The notes under the pieces are model-generated. The model was not told where the DNA came from. It did no database searches and worked only from the letters and a program-made list of their open reading frames with translations. Shown piece after piece: positions 21,130-29,225 of a stretch of DNA of 64,000 nt. The stretch comes from Deltaproteobacteria bacterium (lineage in GTDB: Bacteria > Myxococcota > XYA12-FULL-58-9). Location: NCBI GenBank assembly GCA_016218825.1, contig JACRCV010000042.1:50041-114040 (forward strand). Direction: 5' to 3'. A program made the position numbers and the translations under genes. Each line of letters begins with the position of its first letter. Position 1 is the first letter of the stretch.

Positions 21130-21310
21130 GCGGTCCCGACCACCACCCTTGCGCGCTTCTCGTCCCCCGACAGCCAGATACGGCGCAATCCCGCTAGTCT
21201 ACGCGTAAACCGCCGCGATCGCCAACGGCAAAGGGGCAAAGCGGCTGTGGCGGCCGCGGTCCGGAAGGGGCCGGGGTTGCGAGCGGGCGCACGAACGACG
21301 TAAACCTCTG

Positions 21311-22000
21311 ATGGATGACTCCATCGTGGTGGGCAACATGCGCCTCTTGATCGTGTACTTGGGCGGCAGCCGAAACCAGGCGGGTGTTCCGAGCGAGGCC
21401 CTCCGGGTCGAGGCCGGCGCCACCGTCGCCGACGTGCAACGCGCCATCGCCGCGCTGCACCCCGGTCTCGCCGCCCTCTTGCCCTCGGTCCGCTGGGCGC
21501 GCAACCACCAGTTCGTCGAGCTGTCGACCGCGCTCGCGGACGGCGACGAGGTGGCGGTGTTACCCCCGGTGTCAGGTGGGGTGGCGCGCGCCGTGCTCAC
21601 CGAGGCGCCGCTGGACGTATCGGAGGCCCTGCTCGCGGTCGCCGACCCCGGGGTCGGGGCGACGGTGCTGTTCGTCGGCACGGTGCGCGACCAATCCCGC
21701 GGCAAAGGTGTCACCGCGATCGAGTACCAGGCCTATGAGCCGATGGCAGCGGCAGAGCTCGAGCGCGTCGCCGCCAAGCTCTCCGACCCGGCGCGCCGGA
21801 TCGACGTCCGGATCTTTCACCGCCACGGCCGTCTCGCGGTCGGCGAGGTCGCGGTCGTGATCGCCGCCGCCGCGCCGCATCGAGAGGCGGCCTTCGAGGC
21901 CTGCCGTGCCGCGATCGAGGGCATCAAGAAGGACGTACCGATCTGGAAGCGCGAGACTACCGAGGACGGCGACACCTGGGTCGGCTGGAGCGGTGGCTAG
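21311..22000 (+). CDS. moaX: MoaD-MoaE fusion (molybdopterin synthase)
   Basis: Residues about 10-92 are a MoaD sulfur-carrier domain ending in the PPVSGG tail; residues about 97-229 are MoaE (FVGTVRDQSRGKGVTAIEYQAYEPMA, HRHGRLAVGE, KKDVPIWKRE). Together the two subunits convert cyclic pyranopterin monophosphate to molybdopterin. MoaD needs a free C-terminal Gly-Gly, so the chain must be cut after GG, as reported for MoaX of mycobacteria. ATG 21311 follows no clear ribosome site; ATG 21338 (MRLLIVYLGG) matches the MoaD start better. Divergent from the kinase gene. No other molybdenum cofactor genes are nearby. Confidence 0.93.
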   Translation: MDDSIVVGNMRLLIVYLGGSRNQAGVPSEALRVEAGATVADVQRAIAALHPGLAALLPSVRWARNHQFVELSTALADGDEVAVLPPVSGGVARAVLTEAPLDVSEALLAVADPGVGATVLFVGTVRDQSRGKGVTAIEYQAYEPMAAAELERVAAKLSDPARRIDVRIFHRHGRLAVGEVAVVIAAAAPHREAAFEACRAAIEGIKKDVPIWKRETTEDGDTWVGWSGG

Positions 22001-22024
22001 CTCGAGAGCGCCAATGACGCCGCG

Positions 22025-23656
22025 ATGAAAGTGGCCTGCATCAGCCCGCCGCCTTTGAAGCCGTCCGAGCCCGGGCTGTCGGCGCCCGCTGCCGCAAAGG
22101 TGCTCTGCGAGCTCGGCGTCGAGGCGCTCGCGATCGACGCCGCCATCGGTTGGCACGCCTTCGCGCTCGCTCCGGAGCGCCTCGACCTCTGTCTCGAGCA
22201 CCGCCGGGCGCACGGTGCGAGCCACACCGAGCTCGCCACCCTGCGCCGCTCCAAGAGCAGCCTGGCATTGCGACCCGCGCTGCTGCGCCTGCCGGAGACC
22301 TACCGCGATCGGCGGCGCTACAGCTCGGCCATCAGCCACCTGGAGAACGGCTTGCGGCTGGCGGCCGCGCCCTTTCCTGACCTCAAGCTCGGCGTCGGCA
22401 CCATCGCTGGCACCGCTCCGAACGCCCGACCCGAGTCGTCCGCGTGGCTCGCCGCCTTCGCCGCGGCGCCGGGCCCGTTTGACGCCTACTTCACCGAGGT
22501 CTTGATCCCACGCCTGCGAGACGAGCGCGCCACCCACGTCGCGGTGTCGGTCACCTTTCAAGCGCAGGCCGCCGCCGCGTTTCGGTTCGCCGTCTTCGCG
22601 CGCGACCACCTGCCGGGTGTCACGCGGATCCTCGGCGGGCCGCTGGTCTCGTGCTTGCACGCCGTCGGGATCCAGACCGACCGCGAGCCCTTCACCCTCT
22701 TCGATCGGGTCGTCGGCGGCAGCGACGCCGACCTCCGCCAGCTGGCGCGCGAGGCTCTTGCCGCGCCCGTCGCTGGTGGCGCCGTGGGGCCGCTCTCAGC
22801 CCCGTTGGCGCTGTGCGCGGCGGACGCCTACTTGGCCCCGGAGCCGATCATTCCGGCGGCGCTCGGGCGCGGCTGCTACTGGCGGCACTGCACTTTCTGC
22901 CCGGAGCGGCTGATGGCGACCAGGACCGCTCGGGGAATGGGCGGGATCGAGGCGTGGCTGCAGGGCGTGGCCGCGCGTTTCCCGCGCGGCTCGATGCTGC
23001 ACCTGACCGACGCCGCGCTGCCGGTCGACGAGCTGCTTCGTATCGCCGCGGTGATCGCCCGCGATCGCTTGCCGATCCGTTGGCACGGCTTCGTGCGCCT
23101 CGAGGCGGAGCTGGCGCAAGCCGAGGTCGCGGCCGCTTTGGCGGCCGGCGGCTGCGTGATGTTGCAGCTCGGGGTCGAGACCGGGTCGCCGCGGCTGTTG
23201 TCGCTGCTCGCGAAGGGCGGCTCGCCGGAGCTCGCGCGGCAGGTGCTGCGGACGACGGCCGCGGCCGGGATCAAGAACGAGGTCTACCTGCTCTTCGGCC
23301 TGCCGACCGAGACCGACGCCGATCGCGAGGCGACGCTCGCGCTCGTCGAGGCCGAGGCCGAGAGCATTCACGCCGTGAATCCGGCGTTGCTGAACCTACC
23401 GCGAGGCAGCGCGATGCAGCGGGCGCCGGCGCGCTTCGGGATCACCGAGATCCGCCCCTTCCATCCGGCCACCGACCTGTCGCTCTATGACGACTTCCGC
23501 TGCGGCGCGCGCCACCCTCGCCTCGAGGCCCGGCGCTACCTGGCGCGGCGGTTCTTCAAGAGCCGCGCGGTGCGGGCGCTGGGCGTGGACCTGCGCTCGC
23601 CGCTGAAGGCCAACCACCTGTGCTTCTTGCTGGCCGACGCCGAGCGCCGCGCCTAG
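22025..23656 (+). CDS. Radical SAM protein with B12-binding-like N-terminus and unusual CX4CX2C cluster motif
   Basis: 543 residues from ATG 22025, 24 bases after the MoaD-MoaE gene. The N-terminal half (VACISPPPLKPSEPGLSAPAAAKVLCELG ... THVAVSVTFQAQAAAAFRFA, ILGGPLVSCL) has the Rossmann pattern of B12-binding radical SAM enzymes, but no clear DxHxxG cobalamin motif. The cluster site reads RGCYWRHCTFC, that is CX4CX2C, one residue longer than the canonical CX3CX2C. LQLGVETGSPRLLSLLAKG and YLLFGLPTET are standard downstream radical SAM text. The substrate is unknown; the linkage to the MoaD-MoaE fusion may be incidental. Confidence 0.85.
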   Translation: MKVACISPPPLKPSEPGLSAPAAAKVLCELGVEALAIDAAIGWHAFALAPERLDLCLEHRRAHGASHTELATLRRSKSSLALRPALLRLPETYRDRRRYSSAISHLENGLRLAAAPFPDLKLGVGTIAGTAPNARPESSAWLAAFAAAPGPFDAYFTEVLIPRLRDERATHVAVSVTFQAQAAAAFRFAVFARDHLPGVTRILGGPLVSCLHAVGIQTDREPFTLFDRVVGGSDADLRQLAREALAAPVAGGAVGPLSAPLALCAADAYLAPEPIIPAALGRGCYWRHCTFCPERLMATRTARGMGGIEAWLQGVAARFPRGSMLHLTDAALPVDELLRIAAVIARDRLPIRWHGFVRLEAELAQAEVAAALAAGGCVMLQLGVETGSPRLLSLLAKGGSPELARQVLRTTAAAGIKNEVYLLFGLPTETDADREATLALVEAEAESIHAVNPALLNLPRGSAMQRAPARFGITEIRPFHPATDLSLYDDFRCGARHPRLEARRYLARRFFKSRAVRALGVDLRSPLKANHLCFLLADAERRA

Positions 23657-23763
23657 ATGAAGTCGCGGCCCGAGACCAACAGCGTCACCTCGGCGCCGGT
23701 CCCGGTCTCGCCGTAGATGCCGCGGCCCCGCAGCGACACGCCGAGGCGGTCGACGGTGATCAT
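23653..23763 (-). CDS. Possible 36-residue protein
   Basis: Too short for the track. ATG at 23763 is preceded at good distance by AAGGAGTG, one of the strongest Shine-Dalgarno sites in the window, and the frame (MITVDRLGVSLRGRGIYGET ... VSGRDFI) stays open to a TAG that overlaps the radical SAM stop on the other strand. The product is a short beta-type sequence and is not recognised. It could equally be the remains of a longer gene cut off by rearrangement. It lies downstream of rlmH in the same direction but about 300 bases away. Confidence 0.4.
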   Translation of the reverse strand: MITVDRLGVSLRGRGIYGETGTGAEVTLLVSGRDFI

Positions 23764-23869
23764 CCGTTAGCACTCCTTTGGCGAGCGTGAACGTTCTCGT
23801 GGCAATCGTCGCGACGCTTCGGCATGCCGAGCTCAATGTGGGTCGCCACGAGAACCCCGACCGGGCACC

Positions 23870-24082
23870 ATGACCACGCCGGTGCAGGTGCGCGCGCTCA
23901 CGGATCCGGACGCTGCCTTTGGCCGCGGCTACTTCTTGGGGACGTCGAGCATCGAGCAGGCGCCGAACTTGCCCGTCCTTCGGCTCGACCACGGCGGCCT
24001 CCTTATCGGTGATGCAGTCCCGGCATCGTATCTGGGCAAGGTCGTCCTGTCCACGGCGTCCGCGGCTCAGGCGCGGTGGTAG
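23870..24082 (+). CDS. Doubtful 70-residue ORF in the gap between the radical SAM gene and rlmH
   Basis: The gap 23764-24066 has no firm gene. This ORF (MTTPVQVRALTDPDAAFGRG ...) has about 80% G or C at third codon positions, as in coding DNA here, but only a weak ribosome site, and it runs 16 bases into the convergent rlmH. The opposite strand also carries an open frame (containing CRDCITDKEAAVVEPKDGQV) without a start, so this stretch may be the remnant of a lost gene. Confidence 0.2.
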   Translation: MTTPVQVRALTDPDAAFGRGYFLGTSSIEQAPNLPVLRLDHGGLLIGDAVPASYLGKVVLSTASAAQARW

Positions 24083-24507
24083 GGCTCGCCTTTGAGGATG
24101 GTGTGCGCGCGGTAGAGCTGCTCGAGGAGCAAGACGACCGCGAGGCGGTGCGGCAAGGTCAAGCGCGACAGCGCCAGGCGCTCCTGGCCGCGGGTGAACA
24201 GGTCCGGGTGCAAGCCGTCGGCGCCGCCCACCACCAGCGCCACGTCCTTGTTCGCGGCCCGCCACCGCTGCACCTTGCGCGTCAGATCCATCGTGGTGGT
24301 CTGCTCGCCGCCTTCGCACAACAGCACCACGTGCTCGTCGTCGCGAAGGCGGTCGAGGATCACGTCTCGCTCCTCTTTCAAGGTCGCGTCTTTGAAGCGG
24401 CACAGCTCGGTGGGGACGTAACGCGTCAGGCGTTCGAGGTACGCCTCGGCGGCATCGACGAGCGGGTCACGGGCGCGGCGTCCGACCGCGAGGATGCGGT
24501 AGCGCAC
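24067..24507 (-). CDS. rlmH: 23S rRNA (pseudouridine1915-N3)-methyltransferase
   Basis: A 146-residue SPOUT methyltransferase that modifies helix 69 of 23S rRNA in assembled ribosomes. MRYRILAVGRRARDPL opens the chain, LCEGGE and VVGGADGLHPD form the SAM knot region, and the diagnostic C-terminus LPHRLAVVLLLEQLYRAHTILKGEPYH is intact. It starts 9 bases after rsfS; this rsfS-rlmH pairing is common across bacteria and supports both calls. Confidence 0.96.
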   Translation of the reverse strand: MRYRILAVGRRARDPLVDAAEAYLERLTRYVPTELCRFKDATLKEERDVILDRLRDDEHVVLLCEGGEQTTTMDLTRKVQRWRAANKDVALVVGGADGLHPDLFTRGQERLALSRLTLPHRLAVVLLLEQLYRAHTILKGEPYHRA

Positions 24508-24516
24508 GGCGCGGCC

Positions 24517-24921
24517 TCAAGAGCGGCGTCGGGACTTGGGGGCGCTCACCGCCTCGACGGTCAGCCGCGGCGCGTCTTTCCACAGGTCTTCGAGCTTGTA
24601 GACCTCGCGGGTGAAGGGATGGAAGACGTGCAGCACGACGGGGCCGTAGTCGACGAGCGCCCACTGGCCTTCGCGCAGGCCCTCGACGCCGATCGGGTGC
24701 CGGCCGGTGGCGCCGTTGAGCCCGTCCCGGACCCCTTCGGCCACCGCCTGCACGTGGCGGTCGCTGGTGCCGGTGGCGATCACCAGGAAGTCGGCGTAGC
24801 CGGAGCGCTCGCGGACGTCGATGACGACGATGTTCTGGGCTTTGTGGTCGAACGCCAGATCGGCGACCTGGCGAGCCAGCGCCTCTACGGCATCAGGTTT
24901 GGAGGATCGTTTCTTCGCCAT
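24517..24921 (-). CDS. rsfS: Ribosomal silencing factor RsfS (Iojap/YbeB)
   Basis: 134 residues from ATG 24921 (MAKKRSSKPDAVEALARQ); the track ORF starts 11 codons earlier without support. It binds uL14 and blocks subunit joining when nutrients are scarce. Family text includes KAQNIVVIDVRERSGYADFLVIATGTSDRHVQA, GLREGQWALVDYGPVVLHVFHPFTREVYKLEDLW. It is followed by rlmH after 9 bases and preceded by a lipoprotein gene 42 bases upstream. Confidence 0.96.
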   Translation of the reverse strand: MAKKRSSKPDAVEALARQVADLAFDHKAQNIVVIDVRERSGYADFLVIATGTSDRHVQAVAEGVRDGLNGATGRHPIGVEGLREGQWALVDYGPVVLHVFHPFTREVYKLEDLWKDAPRLTVEAVSAPKSRRRS

Positions 24922-24963
24922 TCGTGGTGGTCGTGTACCTTCTTTGGCCCCCATCTGGCAAGC

Positions 24964-25956
24964 TCAGCGCGCCTTGGCCCCTTTGTCGGCCTTGCCGCTC
25001 TTCGCCGGCTTGTCCGTGTCGGGCTCCAGGTACTCGCTGAAGAACCCGAGGAGGTTCTTCGGGCGGTCGACGCGGCGAAACTCGGGGATGCTGTCCGGCG
25101 CCTTGACCGCCGCCACTTTGCCGACCTCGGTGATGCCGGCGTCGAAGCGCACCTGTAGCTGTGTCGGGCGAACCTGGCGGTCGGCGATTTCGAGCTGGCC
25201 CTCGAGCTGCAAGCGCATCATGACCCCGGTCGTGGCGTCGATCCAAAGCGCGCCCTGCAGATCGAGCGGCCGCGCCAGCTCGCGCCAGCGCGACGGCGGC
25301 GCGACCGGCAGGATCGGTCGTGGCAACGCCGTCGGCACCGGCGTCGCCTCCTCGGGCTTGGTGGCGAGGGACAGGCTGTAACGGGTGGCGTTGCGGCCGG
25401 CCACCACCTCGGGGCGGGGCTCGGCGAGCCTGAGCTTCGGCGAGAACAGGCTCAGGGCCTCGCGCATCGACGCGAACGCGACCTCGGTCCAGAACTCGGG
25501 CTCGAGGTCACGGCGCGGCTTGGAGCGCAGGTAGCCGCGGTCCTGGCGCACGTAGAGGGTCTCGCCGATGAGGTAGACCTCGGTCTCGTTCTCGGGCGTG
25601 TCGAGGACGACGTGGAAGTTCGACTGCGAGTCTTGGACCACCACCGAGACGTCGTTCTGCTCGTACTCCTCGGTGCCGCGGCTGAAGACGAAGGTCGAGC
25701 GGGCGGTGAACTTCAGCGACGCGAGCCTTGCCGCGGCCTCGCCGAAGGGCATCAGCAGCACGCGCCCGAACACCGCCGGATCGGCGGGGAAGGCCGTCAG
25801 GTCGATGGCGCCGACGTCGTACGACGGCTTGCCGGATCGCGGCGTGGTGCTGACCGCGGGCTTCTTGCAGCCGCCCACCGCCAGGGTCAGGAGGACGAAC
25901 GCGAGCGAGCGTCGTCGAAGCCCTTTCGCTGGGGGCGCATGCATGGCCGTCGGCAT
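24964..25956 (-). CDS. Hypothetical lipoprotein upstream of rsfS
   Basis: ATG at 25956 (MPTAMHAPPAKGLRRRSLAF) gives 330 residues; a second ATG lies four codons later. A short basic N-terminus, a hydrophobic stretch and LAVGGCKK mark a type II signal peptide. The mature part is beta-rich with regularly spaced strands (FHVVLDTPENETEVYLIGETLYVR, GALWIDATTGVMMRLQLEGQLEI), recalling LolA/LolB-like or outer-membrane lipoprotein folds that report on lipid or barrel traffic; that is only a resemblance. The C-terminal 20 residues are Lys/Asp-rich. It heads a likely lipoprotein-rsfS-rlmH operon. Confidence 0.85.
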   Translation of the reverse strand: MPTAMHAPPAKGLRRRSLAFVLLTLAVGGCKKPAVSTTPRSGKPSYDVGAIDLTAFPADPAVFGRVLLMPFGEAAARLASLKFTARSTFVFSRGTEEYEQNDVSVVVQDSQSNFHVVLDTPENETEVYLIGETLYVRQDRGYLRSKPRRDLEPEFWTEVAFASMREALSLFSPKLRLAEPRPEVVAGRNATRYSLSLATKPEEATPVPTALPRPILPVAPPSRWRELARPLDLQGALWIDATTGVMMRLQLEGQLEIADRQVRPTQLQVRFDAGITEVGKVAAVKAPDSIPEFRRVDRPKNLLGFFSEYLEPDTDKPAKSGKADKGAKAR

Positions 25957-26125
25957 CACAGGCTCTCTTACGGTGTTTTTTCCCGGCGTGCAAAGGCCGG
26001 CGGCGACCCTCGCGCCCGGCATTTCCTTGCGAGATCGAGGGGGCCGTACTAACCTTAGATGAGGACGTACCGCTGTCGGCCGTGGCTCATGGGAGCGCGT
26101 CACGACCGCGACCTGGAGCAATCGT

Positions 26126-29100
26126 TTGAAGAACAAGCTGCTGTTGGCCGGCCTCGTCGCGGCGGTCCTTCCCATCGCCCCCGCCGCGCTCCTGTGGCAC
26201 CGGCAGGCCACTTTGCCGCTCGAGTCGCAGGTCACCAAGGCCTCGTTGGATGACGCCGCCGCCTCGCTCGACGAGGGGCCGGTGCCGGTGACGGGCGCCG
26301 GCTACGATCTGAGCGCCCACCAGACCCTGAGCCGCGTGGTTATCCTCATCAAGGAGAACTACGTCGAGCCGGAGCGCATCCAGCCCTATCCGATGCTGCT
26401 CGCGGCCTTGGACTACATCCAGAAGACCGTCCCCGAGGTGATGGTGGACGACAGCGAGGCGCCGAAGCGCATCAAGGTCTCGGTGGGCAGCGCTCAGCAC
26501 TCCTTCGATCTCGAGCGCCTCGGCGGTCTGGACCAGCTCTGGGAGGTGACGCTGGCGCTGCGTGACGTGTTCCGCTTCATCCAGAGCCACATCGCCGATC
26601 CGGAGCGGCAGCGCGACATCGAGTACGCCGCGATCAACGGCATGCTGTCGACCTTGGACCCGCACTCGGTGCTGCTGAAGCCCGAGAGCTTCGACGAGGT
26701 CAAGCTGTCGACCAAGGGCGAGTTCGGCGGCCTCGGGATCGTGATCTCGATCCGCGACGGCGCGCTCACCATCATCTCGCCGATCGAGGGGACGCCGGCG
26801 GCGCGCGCCGGGCTCAAGGCCAAGGATCAGATCGTCAAGATCGGCGAAGAGTCCACGGTCAACATGAACCTCGAGGAGGCGGTGCAGCGCCTGCGCGGCA
26901 AGCCCGGCACCAAGGTCAACGTCTGGATCCTGCGCAAGAGCTGGACCGAACCGCGGCGCTACTCTTTGACCCGCGCCAACATCAAGATCGAGAGCGTGTC
27001 CTCGGAGTCGCTCGACGACGGCATCGGCTACGTGAAGATCAAGAGCTTCCAGGCCAACACCTTCGACGACCTCGACCTGCACCTCGAGAAGCTCAAGAGC
27101 CGCCATCAGGGGAGCTTGAAGGGCCTGGTGTTGGATCTGCGCAACAACCCCGGCGGCCTCTTGGATCAAGCGATCCTGGTCTCCGACCGCTTCGTCGACC
27201 GCGGCCCGATCGTGATCACCGTCGGCGAGGGCAACCGCAAGCGCGACGTCAAGACCGCGCACGTCGCCGGCACCGACCTGGACTATCCGATCGCGGTGCT
27301 GGTCAACGGCGGCAGCGCCTCGGCCTCGGAGATCGTCGCCGGCGCCCTGAAGAACCTCGGGCGCGCGATCGTCATCGGCCAGCAGACCTTCGGCAAGGGC
27401 TCGGTGCAGGTGCTGTACGACTTCAAGGATCGTTCGGCGCTGAAGCTGACGATTGCCCAATACCTGACGCCCGGCGACTTGTCGATCCAATCGGTCGGCA
27501 TCACCCCCGACGTGCAGCTGGTGCCGGCGACCATCAGCAAGGACGCGCTGCACGTCTTCGTCGAGGAGGACGGCACCCGCGAAAAGGATCTCGATCGCCA
27601 CCTCGACACCCCGACCGCGGTCGGCCAGAACACCGACTCCAGCGTCGACCTCGCCGACCTGTCGAAGCCGGTGATGCACATCGTCCACCTGGCGCCGGTC
27701 GAGGCCGAGCCCGCCGCCGAAGAGGCCGCCGGCGAAGGCAGCGAGGCCGAGCCCGACAAGTTCAAGTACGACTTCGAGATCCACCTGGCGCACGACGTGT
27801 TGGTCGGCGCCACGAGCCGGGAGCGCAAGGCGATGCTGCAGGAGGCCCGGCCGCTGTTCGCGGCGCGCGGCGACGAGGAGGAGAAGCACATCGTCGACGA
27901 GCTCGGCAAGCTCGGCGTCGACTGGACGACGGCCGCCAAGGAGGCGACCGCGCGGGTCGAGGCGACGCTGCAGCTCAAGGGCGGCAAGACGGTGGCGGCG
28001 GGGACGGTCGCGGTGCTGCAGGCGACGGTGAAGAACGTCGGCGACGGCGCGCTCTGCCGGGTCTACGGCGTGACCAGCTCCGAGAACCCGCTGTTCAAGA
28101 ACCTCGAGTTCCCGTTTGGCCGGATCGCCGCCGGCGCGACCAAGCGCTGGGAGGTCAGCGTCAAGCTGCCGCAAGACCTGAACCCGCGCGCCGATCTCGT
28201 GACCTTGTCGCTCGGCGATCTCTACCAGCAGTCCGCGAGCGTCCGCGCGTCGACGATGATCGAGGTCGCCGAGGTGGCGAGGCCGAGCTTCTCGTATCGC
28301 TACTGGCTCGACGATCGCCGCGGCGGCAACGGCGACGGGTTGTTGCAGCCGAACGAGGACGTCGACTTCAAGGTCGTGGTGTTGAACAACGGCCGCGGCA
28401 AGGCCGACGACGTCACGGTGGCGGTGAAGAACCTGGCGGCGAAGGGCGTGTTCCTGAAGAAGGGCCGCGAGAAGGTCGGGGTGTTGAAGCCCGGCAGCAG
28501 CAAAGAGGTGACCCTGGAGTTCGCGCTCAAGTCGCCCGAGGACGAGGTCGGCGTGCGCCTCTCGGTCTGGGACGCGACCCTCGGTGAGGCGCTCTCCGAG
28601 GAGGTCAAGCTCCCGGTCGCCGTCGGGCGCAAGGCCAAGCCGGAGCGCGCCGGGCTGAAGGTCACGAACGGCGCCGGCGCCCCGGTGTACGCCGGTGCCG
28701 ACGACGGCGCGCCGGTGATCGGTCAGGCCAAGGCCGGGGCGGCGTTGAAGAGCGACGCCAGCTTCGCCGGCTTCTACCGCGTCCTCGGCGACGGCGACGC
28801 CTTCGGCTTCGTCAAGACCGACGACGTCAAGGCGCAGGGCGGCGGCAAGGGCGCGGCGAGCACCATCCGCTGGAGCCGGGCGCAGGCGGCGCCGGTGATC
28901 GCGCTGGAGCGGCCGTCGTTGATCACCCGCGAGCCCACGGTGCGGCTCTCCGGCAGCATCACCGACGAGCGCCACCTGAAGGACGTCTTCATCTTCGTCA
29001 ACGACAAGAAGGTCTACTATCAGTCGCTCGACGACCAAGAGCCCGGAGACCAGGGGGTGCGGGCGCCGTTCGACGTGACCGTGACCTTGAAGACCGGCGA

Positions 29101-29224
29101 GAACGGCATCGCGATCGTGGCGCGCGAGAGCAAGGATCTCGTCAGCCGCACGGTGTTGGGCCTCTATCGCGAGCCCGCCGAGGTCGTGGCCGAGGTGCCC
29201 GCCAAGAAGCCGGTCGCCCAGTAA
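26126..29224 (+). CDS. Very long C-terminal-processing (S41/PDZ) protease
   Basis: 1032 residues from TTG 26126, nine bases after GGAG. An N-terminal signal or anchor segment (LLLAGLVAAVLPIAPAALLW) is followed by a PDZ domain (about 200-270, GGLGIVISIRDGALTIISPI) and the S41 catalytic domain. The nucleophile lies in NGGSASASE (about 394) and the general base Lys in FGKGSVQ (about 421), the usual spacing. Ordinary CtpA-like enzymes stop near 450 residues; here some 550 more follow: an Ala/Glu-rich linker, a CARDB-like Ig module (GDGLLQPNEDVDFKVVVLNNGRGKADDV), an SH3-like stretch (GAPVYAGADDGAPVIGQAKAGAALK) and a last Ig-like domain. It likely trims envelope proteins with the extensions guiding substrate or wall binding. 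Confidence 0.92.
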   Translation: MKNKLLLAGLVAAVLPIAPAALLWHRQATLPLESQVTKASLDDAAASLDEGPVPVTGAGYDLSAHQTLSRVVILIKENYVEPERIQPYPMLLAALDYIQKTVPEVMVDDSEAPKRIKVSVGSAQHSFDLERLGGLDQLWEVTLALRDVFRFIQSHIADPERQRDIEYAAINGMLSTLDPHSVLLKPESFDEVKLSTKGEFGGLGIVISIRDGALTIISPIEGTPAARAGLKAKDQIVKIGEESTVNMNLEEAVQRLRGKPGTKVNVWILRKSWTEPRRYSLTRANIKIESVSSESLDDGIGYVKIKSFQANTFDDLDLHLEKLKSRHQGSLKGLVLDLRNNPGGLLDQAILVSDRFVDRGPIVITVGEGNRKRDVKTAHVAGTDLDYPIAVLVNGGSASASEIVAGALKNLGRAIVIGQQTFGKGSVQVLYDFKDRSALKLTIAQYLTPGDLSIQSVGITPDVQLVPATISKDALHVFVEEDGTREKDLDRHLDTPTAVGQNTDSSVDLADLSKPVMHIVHLAPVEAEPAAEEAAGEGSEAEPDKFKYDFEIHLAHDVLVGATSRERKAMLQEARPLFAARGDEEEKHIVDELGKLGVDWTTAAKEATARVEATLQLKGGKTVAAGTVAVLQATVKNVGDGALCRVYGVTSSENPLFKNLEFPFGRIAAGATKRWEVSVKLPQDLNPRADLVTLSLGDLYQQSASVRASTMIEVAEVARPSFSYRYWLDDRRGGNGDGLLQPNEDVDFKVVVLNNGRGKADDVTVAVKNLAAKGVFLKKGREKVGVLKPGSSKEVTLEFALKSPEDEVGVRLSVWDATLGEALSEEVKLPVAVGRKAKPERAGLKVTNGAGAPVYAGADDGAPVIGQAKAGAALKSDASFAGFYRVLGDGDAFGFVKTDDVKAQGGGKGAASTIRWSRAQAAPVIALERPSLITREPTVRLSGSITDERHLKDVFIFVNDKKVYYQSLDDQEPGDQGVRAPFDVTVTLKTGENGIAIVARESKDLVSRTVLGLYREPAEVVAEVPAKKPVAQ

Positions 29225-29225
29225 C

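Noticed and set aside
23396-24403. 335-codon minus ORF across the radical SAM 3' end and rlmH
   Set aside because: It overlaps two recognised genes out of frame; only its middle (CRDCITDKEAAVV) looks protein-like and lacks a start.
26087-29038. 983-codon minus-strand ORF opposite the S41 protease
   Set aside because: Its translation is an Arg/Leu/Val/Asp-rich shadow of the high-GC gene on the plus strand, which has clear protease motifs.
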